From NCBI GenBank assembly GCA_029961685.1, contig JARWKL010000015.1, positions 25,141,220-25,205,219 on the forward strand: a DNA stretch of 64,000 bases, written 5' to 3'. The position numbers and the translations under genes were made by a program. A model generated the notes under the pieces. That model had not been told where the DNA came from. It saw only the letters and a list, made by a program, of their open reading frames with translations, and did no database searches. Shown piece after piece: positions 22,071 through 33,396 of this stretch. Source of the stretch: Aristolochia californica (taxonomy: Eukaryota; Streptophyta; Magnoliopsida; Piperales; Aristolochiaceae). Position 1 is the stretch's first letter; each line of letters begins with the position of its first letter.

Positions 22071-24011
22071 CTATGATATCTTCTGATCAGGATATTCTAA
22101 TTCTGCAAAAAAAATTCTCAGCACAGCTTGTATCTCATCAAACTCCACATGAGACTGATCCCCAGAGAGGAACAAATGAACCTTATTACCCACAATAATC
22201 CAGCTGCAGCCTGGTTGCTTCCTCACCCCTCTCAATTTCTTCATCATCCTTATTTTTTGTTCTTCCTCCTGGAGACCAACTTCAGCATACATATTGGATA
22301 AGACGGCATAAGCAACCCCACTCTGAGGTTCTAACTGAAAAAGATTCTGAGCAGCCAACTTAGCAAGATCAACATCCATGTGGTTCCGACTAGCACTCAA
22401 TAAGGCCCCCCAGACAGCCGAATTAGGTTCAAACGGCATAGAATTTACCAATGCCAATGCTTCCTTTAGCCTTCCTGACCGGCCAAGAAGATCTATAATG
22501 CAAACATAGTGACTAGGACCTGGTTCTATTTGGTACAAACATATCATTGATTTGAAGAAATCCAAACCTTCATTTACTAAACCTGCATGAACACATGCAG
22601 AAAGAACACCTAAGAAGGTAATGCTGTTGGGTTCGTGTCCATTTGTCTGCATTTGCCTATATACCTCCAGGGCTTCCTTGACAAACCCATGTTGCGCAAA
22701 TCCTGTTATCATCGAGTTGATTGAAACCAGATTAGGCTCACTGATGCTGGTGAAAATTTGATACGCTTCATGTACATTCCCACATTTAGCATACATGGAA
22801 ATAAGTGAGCTTTGAACCGAAAGATCGGAGTCTAAACACATCTTTAGGACATGGACATGGATCTGAACTCCCTGATCCAATACTGCCACCTCAGCTGTGG
22901 CACTCAGTGCACTGCTTATTGTGAAAGAATTTGGCTTTGCACCGTCTCTGAGCATACGAACAAACCAGCTGAGAGCTTGTACATATTGTCCATTACCCAG
23001 AAACCCAGAAATAATTGCTGTCCAAGCAACATCATCCTTTTCTGGCATGTTCTCAAAAACATAAACAGATTCTTCCATTCTCCCTCTGTTCGAAAATCCC
23101 ACAACTATGGAAGTCCATGAAATAGCATCTCTCTTTGGCATCTTAAGGAAATTTTCAAATGCTTTTTCAAGCTCATTATTCTGAACATACCCACCAATGA
23201 GAGAATTCCAAGAAACCAAATCCTTTTTATCCATGAGCCTGAACACCTTGCTAGCATCAGCCACCCAACCAACGCTTGAATACATGTTCATCAATGAATT
23301 GCACAAGAAGGGATCAAACCCAAAACCCTTAAGTGTAACTAACCCATGAATTTGAATTCCTTCTGCGAGTCTAACCATATTGGCACAAGCATCAAGAATC
23401 ATTGTCAGTGTAATGGAGTTGACCCTGGCACAGCTCTCTCTTCTCATCCTAGACAACAACTCGAAGCCATCATTCCACATTCCAATCCTCAAATACCCGC
23501 CGATCAAAGACGTCCACGAAACTACATTGCGCTCTGGCATCCTCTCAAAGATATCTCTGGCATCAGTAATCCTTCCTGTCTTGCAATACCCGTCTAGAAT
23601 TGAACTCCAAGACAGCACATCTCTCTGAAACATCCTACGAAAGACACAGACAGCATCTTCAAGCCGGCTCCTCTTCAAATACCCAGAAATCAAAGCATTT
23701 GAAACACCTGGATCTCGGACAGCCACAGGCATTTCAGAGTAAAACTTCTCTGCTTCGTCCAACATCCCAGCATTGATAAAACCCGTCATGATTACAGTAT
23801 AAGACACTGAATTCTTACTGGGCATGGTACACAACAAATCAAAGGCATCGTCAATCCTCAGACTACGAACATAAGCAGTCATCATAGCATTCCATGAGGC
23901 AACATTTCTTTCGGGCATTTCATCAAAAACTGCCCGTGCTTCAGACAGTTTGCCATTATCGGCATAAGCTGAGAGCAAAGCGGTCCAGGAGACGACAGTC
24001 TTGGTGGGCAT
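22071..24011 (-). CDS. PLS-class PPR protein, E-type tail (At1g53600-like)
   Basis: 646 residues from the first ATG, no intron. At least fifteen PLS repeats are visible (SWTALLSAYADNGKLSEA, SWNAMMTAYVRSLRIDDA, SYTVIMTGFINAGMLDEA, SWNSLIGGYVQNNELEKA). An E domain (HYVCIIDLLGRSGRLKEA, AVWGALLSASRNH) and a short E+ part (PGCSWIIVGNKVHLFLSGD) follow; there is no DYW domain. Order and wording recall Arabidopsis At1g53600, a predicted mitochondrial protein. The same frame stays open for 59 codons upstream of 24011, to TAA at 24189-24191. It encodes another repeat (CNYRITENGRKGNLEAAESIF) expected in this family, yet contains no ATG. The real start may be lost, hidden in an upstream exon, or non-AUG (an ACG lies at 24123-24125). 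Role: binding of an organellar RNA, probably in editing or processing. Confidence 0.9.
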   Translation of the reverse strand: MPTKTVVSWTALLSAYADNGKLSEARAVFDEMPERNVASWNAMMTAYVRSLRIDDAFDLLCTMPSKNSVSYTVIMTGFINAGMLDEAEKFYSEMPVAVRDPGVSNALISGYLKRSRLEDAVCVFRRMFQRDVLSWSSILDGYCKTGRITDARDIFERMPERNVVSWTSLIGGYLRIGMWNDGFELLSRMRRESCARVNSITLTMILDACANMVRLAEGIQIHGLVTLKGFGFDPFLCNSLMNMYSSVGWVADASKVFRLMDKKDLVSWNSLIGGYVQNNELEKAFENFLKMPKRDAISWTSIVVGFSNRGRMEESVYVFENMPEKDDVAWTAIISGFLGNGQYVQALSWFVRMLRDGAKPNSFTISSALSATAEVAVLDQGVQIHVHVLKMCLDSDLSVQSSLISMYAKCGNVHEAYQIFTSISEPNLVSINSMITGFAQHGFVKEALEVYRQMQTNGHEPNSITFLGVLSACVHAGLVNEGLDFFKSMICLYQIEPGPSHYVCIIDLLGRSGRLKEALALVNSMPFEPNSAVWGALLSASRNHMDVDLAKLAAQNLFQLEPQSGVAYAVLSNMYAEVGLQEEEQKIRMMKKLRGVRKQPGCSWIIVGNKVHLFLSGDQSHVEFDEIQAVLRIFFAELEYPDQKIS

Positions 24012-24191
24012 AGAATGGAAAATGGATTCAGCAGCTTCAAGATTTCCTTTCCTTCCATTTTCTGTGATTCTATAATTGCAGGAAACTATAAGTTTCTTGA
24101 TATCAGAGTTTGCAAAAACGTACGTTTTCCCTTGTGATTTTCTGAGAGCTTGAGCTGGACAGGGGGAGTAAACAGAGAGAGAACTTCGTTA

Positions 24192-24929
24192 GTGTTCGAA
24201 ATATCGGCGGGAATTTAAATATAGAAGTTGAAGTGGGGGCTTACGTAGCATATTCAAGGGAATTCGGCAGATAAAACTTCCAAACTAAAAATGCCATCAA
24301 TGGGCAGCGATTGTCATTTCTCACGGAATCAGACTGAGGTAGGCCACCTGGCCAGGGTCGGATTTAATGGAGAACCCGACGGACCCAACCAATTTAAGTA
24401 GAAGGTCAGCTGGTCAACGGCATGGTGGCAATACGGCTAAGGGGAAGAGGATACTTAATGAATCTCCCATCCTATGAAACAAGCAGGTGCATGTCAAAAT
24501 TAATCTGAATATCCTCTTCCCCTTGTCTCAATCTATTTGGCTCATTTCACCTTTTTAACATTTGAGTGCTACATACTTCTTTCAAAATGGGCTTCTTTGC
24601 TTTTCAATTTGGTGAAGTATTCAAATGTATGGGATTATGTTCAAAGTTTCCTTGCTTTTGTCTCCCAACATTTATTACTGAAGCCAACATTTGTAGGGTC
24701 AAGGAGCATCTAATTCATGGGTAATCTAAAGGGATCAAAGTATTGAAATGGTAACCGATAATAAGTTCGAGGGAAGTCTATCAAATCTGTCCATCAATAT
24801 ATATGAAAATTCTAATGCTCAAATTACATTTGTTTAAACCACATAGGAGTAATACATTTGAAAGTACAAAAACGCATTTTCGTGATATAATTCACAACAT
24901 AAAGAAGATTTCATAGTACAAATAACAAA
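24192..24929. other. Intergenic region
   Basis: Upstream flank of the PPR gene, then AT-rich sequence. Nothing recognised. Confidence 0.45.
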
Positions 24930-27480
24930 GAATAATATGCTTCAAAACTTAACAAAATTTTCATCTTCAAAACTTCTAATAATCAGCCATGTGCTCTTCA
25001 ATATCTTTGACTCAACTTGTGTAGGGCGACATCTATATGAAAGTTCATTGAATACCTGCAAAATAATTAAAAGTATCAATGTATGCTTACAAACTTTGAT
25101 TTTGTGTTCACAATCTGAAAGGTCGAGTAACCTGCATTTGCTAAAAGCAACTCACAATCTTCTGATGTAGCTCATAGTAATAAACCATATTTTCAATGGT
25201 TTCATAAATTTGCAAAATAATTAAAGTAATATCAATTTTTCTGATTCATGTATCACCACAACCAAATATATAACTAATAACGCTCATACAACCACATAGA
25301 TAAGAGTAATTTTGAACACTCACCATCATTTGCATTTGTTGTTGAAGCTTGAAACTCATGCAAGGAATGTTCCTCTACTGATATAGATGTTTCACTTGAA
25401 AAAAACAAAGAGAGAACAAATACATAAAAATACTAAATAAATTATTATAAACATAACTAAATAGGTAATTAATTACCTTTTCTTCAACTTAGGACAATTC
25501 CGCTTATCATTGTGTGCTAGCTCATTACAACCACGATAGAACCTTTTGATTCGAGAAGCCTCTTCCAATGCCTTCTCTTTACCTCCCTTCAATCTCTTAC
25601 CACTACATTTTGTTTTAGAAATCGCAGGAGGATGGATTGAAGGAATTTCTTCATTTTTCTCTTTCCCAAATTCATTTTCCACTTGTTTGGGTAATTGAAA
25701 CTCAAGTAATTGCTAGTAAAGGGCAGCTATTTTCTCTTTTGCATATTCATATGCTTCATTTGAACAATTTGTTATACATAAGTAATCAGCCCAAATAAGT
25801 CCCAACTCCCTCATTCTATTAGGTGTTGAGGTCACTACATCACCACAAAGTTCATAGTTACTATGATCCAAACGAACAGTTATACTTTGTGCCCATCTCT
25901 TCATGATATAATGCTCTAAATGTTGATCAATATACTCATTTCTTAAAATGATAAGAATGTGTCTTCAAGGGATTACTTCAAACTCAAACTTCATACAAGG
26001 ACAACATGCAAGTTGTTGATGTGGATCATAAGAAACTCTTTGAGGCTGTTCTTTTGAGGAAGGTCCCACCCCAAGAAATTTTACCCAATGTATTGTTGAA
26101 TTTTCCTCCCTCTGTGAACCAAAGTTCAGACTCTCTTTTAATTCTTTTTGAAACTTGAAAAATATGGACCTTTGTATTCTTTTTCTATTTGCTTCTCAAC
26201 ATAGAACAGGGTAATCATTTCAGGCTTGGTATATGATGTGTCAAGATTGACCTTCTTCACTTACTACTTTTGTTTCCTTATGGCTGCTTCATAGTTGTGG
26301 ATAAATTCAACTAATGATTTATTTTTACTGAAGTAAGAATCAAAGAAAGAATTCATACTTTCACCCCTTTAGGTGGTCTGTATTCCAACCATAAAATAAG
26401 CGTTTACAATATGCAAGAACCCATTGACTTCGTTCACAAAAGATTTTGTGCAACTAATTATTATGGTATAACTGAAATGTTTAATTAAAACATAACCATT
26501 TTGATTCAAATTCTTTTGGTGTGTCAGGGTTCCACATACAATCTACAAAATCACGTTGGAATTTTTCATCATGAGCAACAAAACCAACTCCCTCACCAAC
26601 CTTATTTAGTATATGCCACATACAATATTTGTGAAAAGCATTTGAAAATATAATTTTGATTGCATGTGTTATACCCTGATATGTTATAATGGCACAAGGG
26701 TGTTGGTTCAACATAGCTTTAAGAAATTGCTCAAATAGCCAAACAAATGAATCACCCTTTTCATCCTTTAATAGCCCACAACCAAATGTTGTAGATTGTC
26801 CACGATGATTGACTCTAGTATAAGGCGCAAGAATAAGTTCGTATTGGTTAGAATCATAAGTAGTATCAAAAGCCACTGCTTCACCAAAATGGTGATATGC
26901 CTCCCTACTCTCTCCATCCACCCAAAAATAGTGAGTTAACCTCTTCTTCTTATCCATTTCATACAAATAAAAAAATGAAAGATGTACGTCTCGTAGATCC
27001 TTGAAATGATCCAACAACATTTAAGCATCATAATCTCTTAATTCTTGTCTCATGTACCTCTCATAATTTCTAACATCTCTATCAGTATACCCAACCTTGT
27101 CATATCCTTCGGACAATATCTCAAAGAAATAATTTTTTATGTAGAAACATTAGCATTTTTGAATGTATGAAATAAGTTTTTATGCACAAATGTCATTTGC
27201 CTAGTTAAGGGCAAAAAATGCCTTTTATGAGGAGTCAATAGGAGATGATTATGGCCTTCCATAAATTTTTCCACTTTCCACTTCTCATTAGAATCTTTAG
27301 TGAACCTAATTAATGCCCCACATCCATCTCTTATAGGGTCCTGCTTGAGGGTCTCATCAAAATTATGATTTCTTCTTGCATATCCTTCTTTTGAACATAT
27401 AAACATTCTACCATTTATTTCTTTGGAATCCTGACAATAATTTATATCGCTTTTACATACATTGAATCCTCCATCCCTAG
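24930..27480 (-). pseudogene. FAR1/FHY3-like (MULE-derived) pseudogene
   Basis: In minus-strand order: a FAR1 DNA-binding domain (27137-27450; DSKEINGRMFICSKEGYARR and DGCGALIRF, WKVEKFMEGHNH), then a MULE transposase-like core (26481-27100; GEAVAFDTTYDSNQY, VWLFEQFLKAM), then a decayed stretch with the family motif RGESMNSFFDSYFSKNKSL (about 26330-26390), a broken SWIM region near 26000, and a Lys-rich tail with a zinc-knuckle-like CNELAHNDKRNCPKL (25473-25682). Defects: a frameshift between 27137 and about 27120, a TAA directly before MLLDHF (about 27020), and several stops between 25900 and 26480. FAR1 proteins are domesticated Mutator transposases acting as light-signalling transcription factors, but this copy may be transposon-derived. 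A shorter relative is at 40690-41340. Confidence 0.75.
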
Positions 27481-27531
27481 AATAACTATATTAAAATGTT
27501 TAAGCGTTCTCAATTGAGTTAAAAAGCATAC

Positions 27532-28764
27532 CTACTTTAGGTTTTTTATCTCCATATATTGTTGGATTGCACACATTGTCCCCTCCACAAGCCAAATTGC
27601 CTTCATCCGCTGGTAATTCTTCACATATGTTAGTTTACCTAAAACCTTGTGTCCAAAGTTTGATTTAGTTTGGGCTAAATTAGAAGTACTGCAACTCAAA
27701 TTCTGGTCACTAAATTTGGATTCCATATTGTTGACCAACCAAGCCATTACTAAATTATCTTCTGCCACCCAATCTTCAGTAACAGGCATCGGGGGATCAC
27801 CGGTTATATATTTTGTCATTCTTTTGGCCTTCAAATACATCAAAATTGATTTGGACCAGTTTACATAATTCGATTCATTCAATTGGATTGTAATTATTTG
27901 AATAGACTGAGAGAATTTTATATCCAACCTCTCAGCAATCCTCACGACAGCAACCCGTGTGCTAGCATCAGCAATTAAATATCACCAAACACTACAATTC
28001 AGTTTACTAGAGTGTCAATTAACCAAAGGATAACACTTTCCCAAAATTTCTATGCTTGTGTAGTCAAGTGGGCATTGCAACGAATTCAATTAGGTCAATT
28101 CAGCACCCAATTCACTCATTTTTTCTCCAATAGTGATCAATTTCAGCAAGCTATATGGATGATGATGCAAGTATTGGGTTGATGATGCTGGGAAATTTGA
28201 GAAATTTTCTCAAATAGGGATCATCAAACACTTCTAAATCCCAACAATTAATCAAATAGAAGCAGTAATCATTAGCCAATAAGCTAAGATTGGGAGAAAA
28301 AGGAAAAAATTTGAATTTTTACCCTACCAGTCTATAAATCTGGGGAAAACCTTTAAGGAGATTGTTGAAAATAGAAAGAAAATTAACAAAATTGAAAGAA
28401 ACTTGCTCAAGACTTGTATTACTACTCTGATACCATGAAAAATATGTGATTTGGGGAGAAAATAGAAGAGGAAAAAGAGTTCTAGAAGACAAGCAATTTT
28501 TTTACCTAGGAATCCGAGCTAAAAAGGCTCGTCCAACTTCTTTATAATCAAGGTTTAAGTGAAAATTTACAAAAGAAAAAAAATATTCCTCAATACTCAA
28601 AATTACATATCTCCTAAAATACAAGTCTATATTGAATGAAAATTTAACTAGAGATAAAATAAGACATTCCTTATCTAATAGTCATACTATAAGAGAAAAA
28701 TGTAAAGTGAAAATTATGAAAAATGACCACAATACCCTAAACTTGTATTTTAATAGTTCTAACC
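27532..28764 (-). mobile_element. Copia retrotransposon, 5' half (LTR, primer site, gag)
   Basis: The 5' LTR spans 28435-28764, starting TGGTTAGAAC and ending TTTTTCA on the minus strand. It is followed directly by TGGTATCAGAG (28424-28434), the tRNA-Met primer site, a leader, and a gag frame at 27532-27945. That frame has LNESNYVNWSKSILMYLKAK and DNLVMAWLVNNMESK, typical of Copia gag. Pol and the 3' LTR are gone; the left border abuts the FAR1-like pseudogene. The LTR is inserted exactly inside the RNase H region of the plus-strand Copia element at 28765. Confidence 0.8.
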
Positions 28765-29411
28765 AAGTCAAATGCTGAAGTTGAGTATAGTGCAATTGCT
28801 CATACGGTTAGTGAGCTGATGTGGGTGAGATTTTTAGTCAATGAATTTAACCTATAGAAGGATTAACCCATGACTATGTAATATGACAACCAGACAATCA
28901 TATTCATTATAGGAAATCCAATGTTCTATGAAAAAATTAAGCATATTGAAATAGATTGTCACTTCATTCAAGATGTCGTAATAAAGAAAGAAGTCATCAC
29001 TCCCTATGTTAAGTCTGATGACCAAGTGGCATACATATTTACTAAATCATTGAATAAATGTGATTTTGATTTCTTTTATGACTAACTGAGATTCATGGAC
29101 ATAAACACTCCAGCTTGAGGGCATGTTAAAAATCAGTTGAAGGTTAGTTTCATCATTTTACATTAGTTGTATTTTCCAGAATAGATAGTATATTGCTATG
29201 CATGTTTATATACTTCTATTGTGCAATCCAATGTAATTTGCATGTGTATTTTGGGAGTCTGAAGGGTTTAAGAGAAATGTAAGTGGGAGCATTCTTGTAA
29301 TTATCTCTCACTTAATTTAATAAAAGAAAAGGGGTCGACCCCCTAGGAGAGTTATTATGAAACTCTCTTCCCTCATTCTCTCTTTCTTCTCTCCTCTCTT
29401 TACAATTCTCA
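28765..29411 (+). mobile_element. Copia retrotransposon, 3' end (RNase H and LTR)
   Basis: From 28765 the frame reads KSNAEVEYSAIAHTVSELMW, then DNQTIIFI, KHIEIDCHFIQDVV and DDQVAYIFTKSL, the classic C-terminal RNase H tract of Copia pol, with several stops. A purine tract CTTGAGGGCA precedes the LTR, which starts TGTTAAAAATCAG at 29124 and ends about 29404-29411. The 5' part of this element was displaced by the insertion at 28764. Confidence 0.8.
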
Positions 29412-29533
29412 TATTTAACCTTTTTCTCAATATAGATATCCATTCAATGCAATTAATGTTCCTGTAATCTTCAATGACTAGCTTAAAGGTTTGTCCTCTT
29501 CAACCCTGGATATGGAACTTCTAAATGCTGCAG

Positions 29534-29677
29534 ATTGTGGATGATGAAGTTCTGCAAGAACCAGAAGAGAGACCAGAACTGCAAGCTATAGAATTGCTAT
29601 TGAATTACTTTATTCATGAGATTTCCTACCAAAACAACTTTGAGTCCATTCAGTCAGTGGTTAGATTGTTTCTCAAG
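29534..29677 (+). other. Orphan 48-codon exon-like segment, unknown gene
   Basis: An open segment flanked by acceptor TGCTGCAG (to 29533) and donor CTCAAG|GTAC (29678), phase 0 on both sides. It translates to an acidic then hydrophobic helical tract starting IVDDEVLQEPEERPELQAIE and ending SVVRLFLK. The composition is like an ARM/HEAT-type helical repeat. I do not recognise the protein and see no neighbouring exons; a Copia LTR lies just upstream. Confidence 0.45.
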
Positions 29678-30689
29678 GTACAACTTTTACAGCTTTAACT
29701 TTTCATCTGATGCAATGCACAATTTTATTTTAATTAAGCTAGAAAAGTAGAACTGCTTTCAGTCTGTTTGCATCCGGATTCTTCAAAACCATTAAGCTCT
29801 GAATATACCTTCTTCTATGCATTCATGGCTTGAGATTTACCTATGTTAGCTTGAGAAAGTTGTTAGAATTTGATGCTATTATTTCTTTTTCAAGGAAAAA
29901 TTATTTTTTTACTGAAGAGCAACTTTTATTCATTTTCAATGAATACGTGGAATTGATGAAGACGGGAGTTTATAGATTACTTTCTTTTGTACTTCTAAGA
30001 GAAATACCCTGACACTTGGTGAACATATTGAAATGAAAGATTCAATAGTTCACATTAAGAGTTCAGTATCTTTACGTACACATATAGAACATAAACCTAA
30101 GTCAAGTAGCCCCAGAAGGGTATTTAATGAGGGTTTTCAGTTTTCAATGAATTAAAAGTTGAGATATAAATGCGTTCATTGCAAACCTTTCAAAGAAACA
30201 ATAGCTAGCAAGCTGAGCCAACCAGAGTGAATAAAAATAAATTTACTCTGACCGATTGGCTGAAAATTTTCAATCCCTACACAAGATTTTTTATTCCTTC
30301 TACACTTTTTTCCTAGAGTTTTCCATCAACACACCGTAAACATTTATGATAAAACAGATAAATAAAGAAAACCTTACTAAACCTTTAACAGGGAAAATTC
30401 AGAAAGGGCAGTACTGAATGAAGAACAACAGTATTTGTTTTTCATGCACAATTAATTTGAAAAAGGTAAGAAGCTACAAATGATTGACAGCCACAGACTT
30501 GTATGAAGGAAAAACTTCTGCAACAGATTTTCCAAACATGAACTGAGAAGAAAAAAGGAAAGAGAAATAGTCAAAGAAATGAATTCTAATTTGTAGGCAC
30601 AATGGTTGGAATAGCAGAATTCTGATAGAAAAAAGGGGGGCCTCCATCCAACCCTCCCCTTTCGATACAAAAAATCAGAGGACAAGGAC
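29678..30689. other. AT-rich sequence without recognised gene
   Basis: Possibly intron matter of the broken gene whose exon is at 29534-29677. No further exon found. Confidence 0.35.
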
Positions 30690-31055
30690 TGCTCCCTTCC
30701 TCATTTGCTTTTTATGAAAATCTTGTGAAAAACGGAAGGGCTTCTATCCTCCCCTCTTTCTCTGTTTTAGATGGAAATACACTGAATGCCCCTTTCCCCT
30801 TTGCTGCTATGAAAATCTTGTGAAAATCGGAGGGGCCTCTACCCTCCCTTCCTTGTGATGGAAAAGTTGGGAAGGGTGAAGGCATCTCCTCTCTATATTT
30901 TCAATAGACAATATGGTGAATGCCCTTCCCCATTTGTCTGTTTATGAAAATCTTATGAAGAACTGAGGGGGCTCTACCCTTCTCACACTGTGATGGACAA
31001 ATGTGGAAGGGCAAAGGCATCTCCTTACTATGATTCTCATAAAAAACCAAAGGGA
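30690..31055. repeat. Degenerate tandem repeat, three units
   Basis: Units begin with TATGAAAATCTTGTGAA or a close variant at 30713, 30809 and 30943. Each continues with a CTCTACCCT-like tract. The motif AATGCCC...CCCCTTTG precedes each unit in degraded form. Units 2 and 3 share a further TGATGGA...AAGGCATCTCC segment. The periods are 96 and 134 bp. Not coding. Confidence 0.7.
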
Positions 31056-31466
31056 GCAATGGATTTGTAATTGACCTCAATAATAGAATCTTATAACAAT
31101 GATGAACATTTGATAACCTGATTTTCGGGTTTGAGATTTAGAGTTGCACTTGGAGCAATGATATTGTGTTCCAGACTAATCACCTATGATTGGTCAATGA
31201 AAATCGGATCATGTGAGGATAAAATAATCCTTGTCTGCACAAGGACAAAGTTCAAAATCATCATATTCAAGTTAGGCTTTACGTATTCACCCTAAATTGA
31301 ACAGTCTTAAACCATGGCCTCATGCAGGTAAGAAGTATTTTGTTCTCACCAAAACCAAAACTTGTGGTTGGTCTAGATCACGCGGTTATTTGTCTAAAAA
31401 TAACACTAAATAATGAAGAACAATTCCAAACATTGAATGAACAATGGAGAAGCTCATTCATGAAAG

Positions 31467-32123
31467 TAGGGGTGTCACCAAGCCAAACCGGCTCACAAAC
31501 CATTCGAACTCGGTTTAGTTTAGTTTTTATTTGAGCTCGGCTCGAGCTCAAACTTGAAATAAGGCTCGTTAAGTATAACAAGCCAAACTCGACATTTTCC
31601 AAGCTCGTTTTGTTAGCTTGTGAGCCGACTTGTTAGCATAGATGTTTTTATGAAAATACCTTTTAATCTAATTGCTCTTTGTCAATTCCCTCTTCAGTTG
31701 GTTGATAGTTGCTCTTATTTACATCAAATCTCAACGACGGTCAATCGTTCAATCCTTTTGGGTTCCTCAACATCTAATGTTTGTTGGTTGCCAATGGAAA
31801 AACACTATTGATGGATGTGTTTGCTCTTTATTTTAGGTCTATTATGCTGGTTATTATACATTAGTATACTCCATTACAAAGTTTTGGACTCCTCTGCAAT
31901 TGCTTGCACTTCAATTATACTAAGTTCATCACAATATTTTATTTATTTATTTTTATAGTTTTAAATGTAGGTTGGAGCTCGAGCTCAAACTCGGTTAAAA
32001 ATTTTGGGCTTAAGATCGATTCCAGTTTTAGGCTCAAAGTTGAGCTCGAGTTCGAAGTATTCAGATCAAGCCAAGCTCGATCATATGAAGGTTTGAACTT
32101 GGCTCGGCTCGATGCCACCCCTA
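31467..32123. mobile_element. Non-autonomous hAT transposon with 8-bp target duplication
   Basis: Termini TAGGGGTGTCACC (31467) and GATGCCACCCCTA (to 32123) are inverted repeats of hAT type. Flanks CATGAAAG (31459-31466) and CATGAAAA (32124-32131) form an 8-bp duplication with one mismatch. The subterminal regions are full of GAGCTCG/CTCGGCTCGA motifs. The 657-bp element has no transposase. Confidence 0.85.
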
Positions 32124-32131
32124 CATGAAAA

Positions 32132-33396
32132 GCTACATCTGGAATGGAAAACAAACGAATGGGGAAATGTTGAAAATGGTAGAAGCATGGTGTTCAATAA
32201 TAGACAATTGTTGTGCATTGATTAGAAGCAAATTGAGCAGTATAACACAGCATGTGGAGGGCAGAAGGGAGGACAGAGCTTTAAGGGAACATCAAGTATC
32301 TCAGGCCACACACAAATGGGTCCCCGAGCCATGAAATTCTCCGCAAGATGCAAATAAAAAAGGCCCTTGGGTGCAATTTCTACTCCACTGAGCAATAAAC
32401 AAGAATAGAATGCACACAAAAATCTATATTGATGGCTGCAACTTGTCCATTTCTATTTCAGCTCAGAATTTTCACAAACAGGTGGGAGGCATGAGTGGCC
32501 AATGCACTGCACGTGGGCATCACTCTCTTCTTCTGCTATTCTGTTTTTTTCTCAGACCTCTTCCTTAATATTGAAAAACACAAACCAACACGAGAAGAGG
32601 TTTATTTCGCACTGCCATTGCAGCAGCAGCAGAAGAAGAAACAGTCTTTCGACTTGCCGCCCCAACTGATGGCGAAAACCAGGTGTTTAATCTATCATTT
32701 GACTTGATAAAGAAGCTACATGCATGTTGGACTAATCTAAGAGAGGAAAAACGAAAAATAATGGAGTCAGGAACCGCTGATTCGCATACCTGTTCATGAT
32801 GACGAACTTATTTGACCACAAGCCGTTTGCAGAAAGTTTCTGCAGAAGGGGCCACGAATCTGCCCCGCATAAACTCGAAACGTCTCTCTCTGAGTAGGTA
32901 GATTACTTTTCTTGTTTGGGTTACTGGGGGTAGGTGCCTCCGGTCAAAGCTCAGCGATTCACGTGTTGATCTTACCCGATTGTGATCGACTGGATTCCGA
33001 CAAATGGAGGCCGTTCTGTTCACTTGGAGACCATCTGAAATATAATTTTACGATAATAAATCTCAATTTGCAAGAAAAACCCACCCCAAATTTCACCATG
33101 AGAAATATTTAGTATATATGGTTTTATGAGTAAGTCCTATGAGCTTTTATATGAATTGGTCCGATTCATGGGATCAATCATCTTTCAAAGATACACATAA
33201 ATTTTCTATATATAAAAAAAAAATTAATTACTAAAAAGTGCTAATCGAAGCTATGAACAAATCATCCAAGTGGACTACCATGTTCCAAAATTCACAAGAA
33301 TCAATCACACAAATGACGATACCAAATGTTATTATCCTCCCTCTTTTTTCGCTTTTTTTCGCTTCTGAGGCTACGTCTGTCTCCTCTCATTGTAAC
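32132..33396. other. Intergenic region
   Basis: No supported gene. The right end is the 3' flank of the decarboxylase gene. Frames here are short and unlike any family I know. Confidence 0.45.

Noticed and set aside
30690..31055. Possible CRISPR-like array
   Set aside because: Plant nuclear DNA, unequal spacing, degenerate repeats; a tandem duplication explains it.
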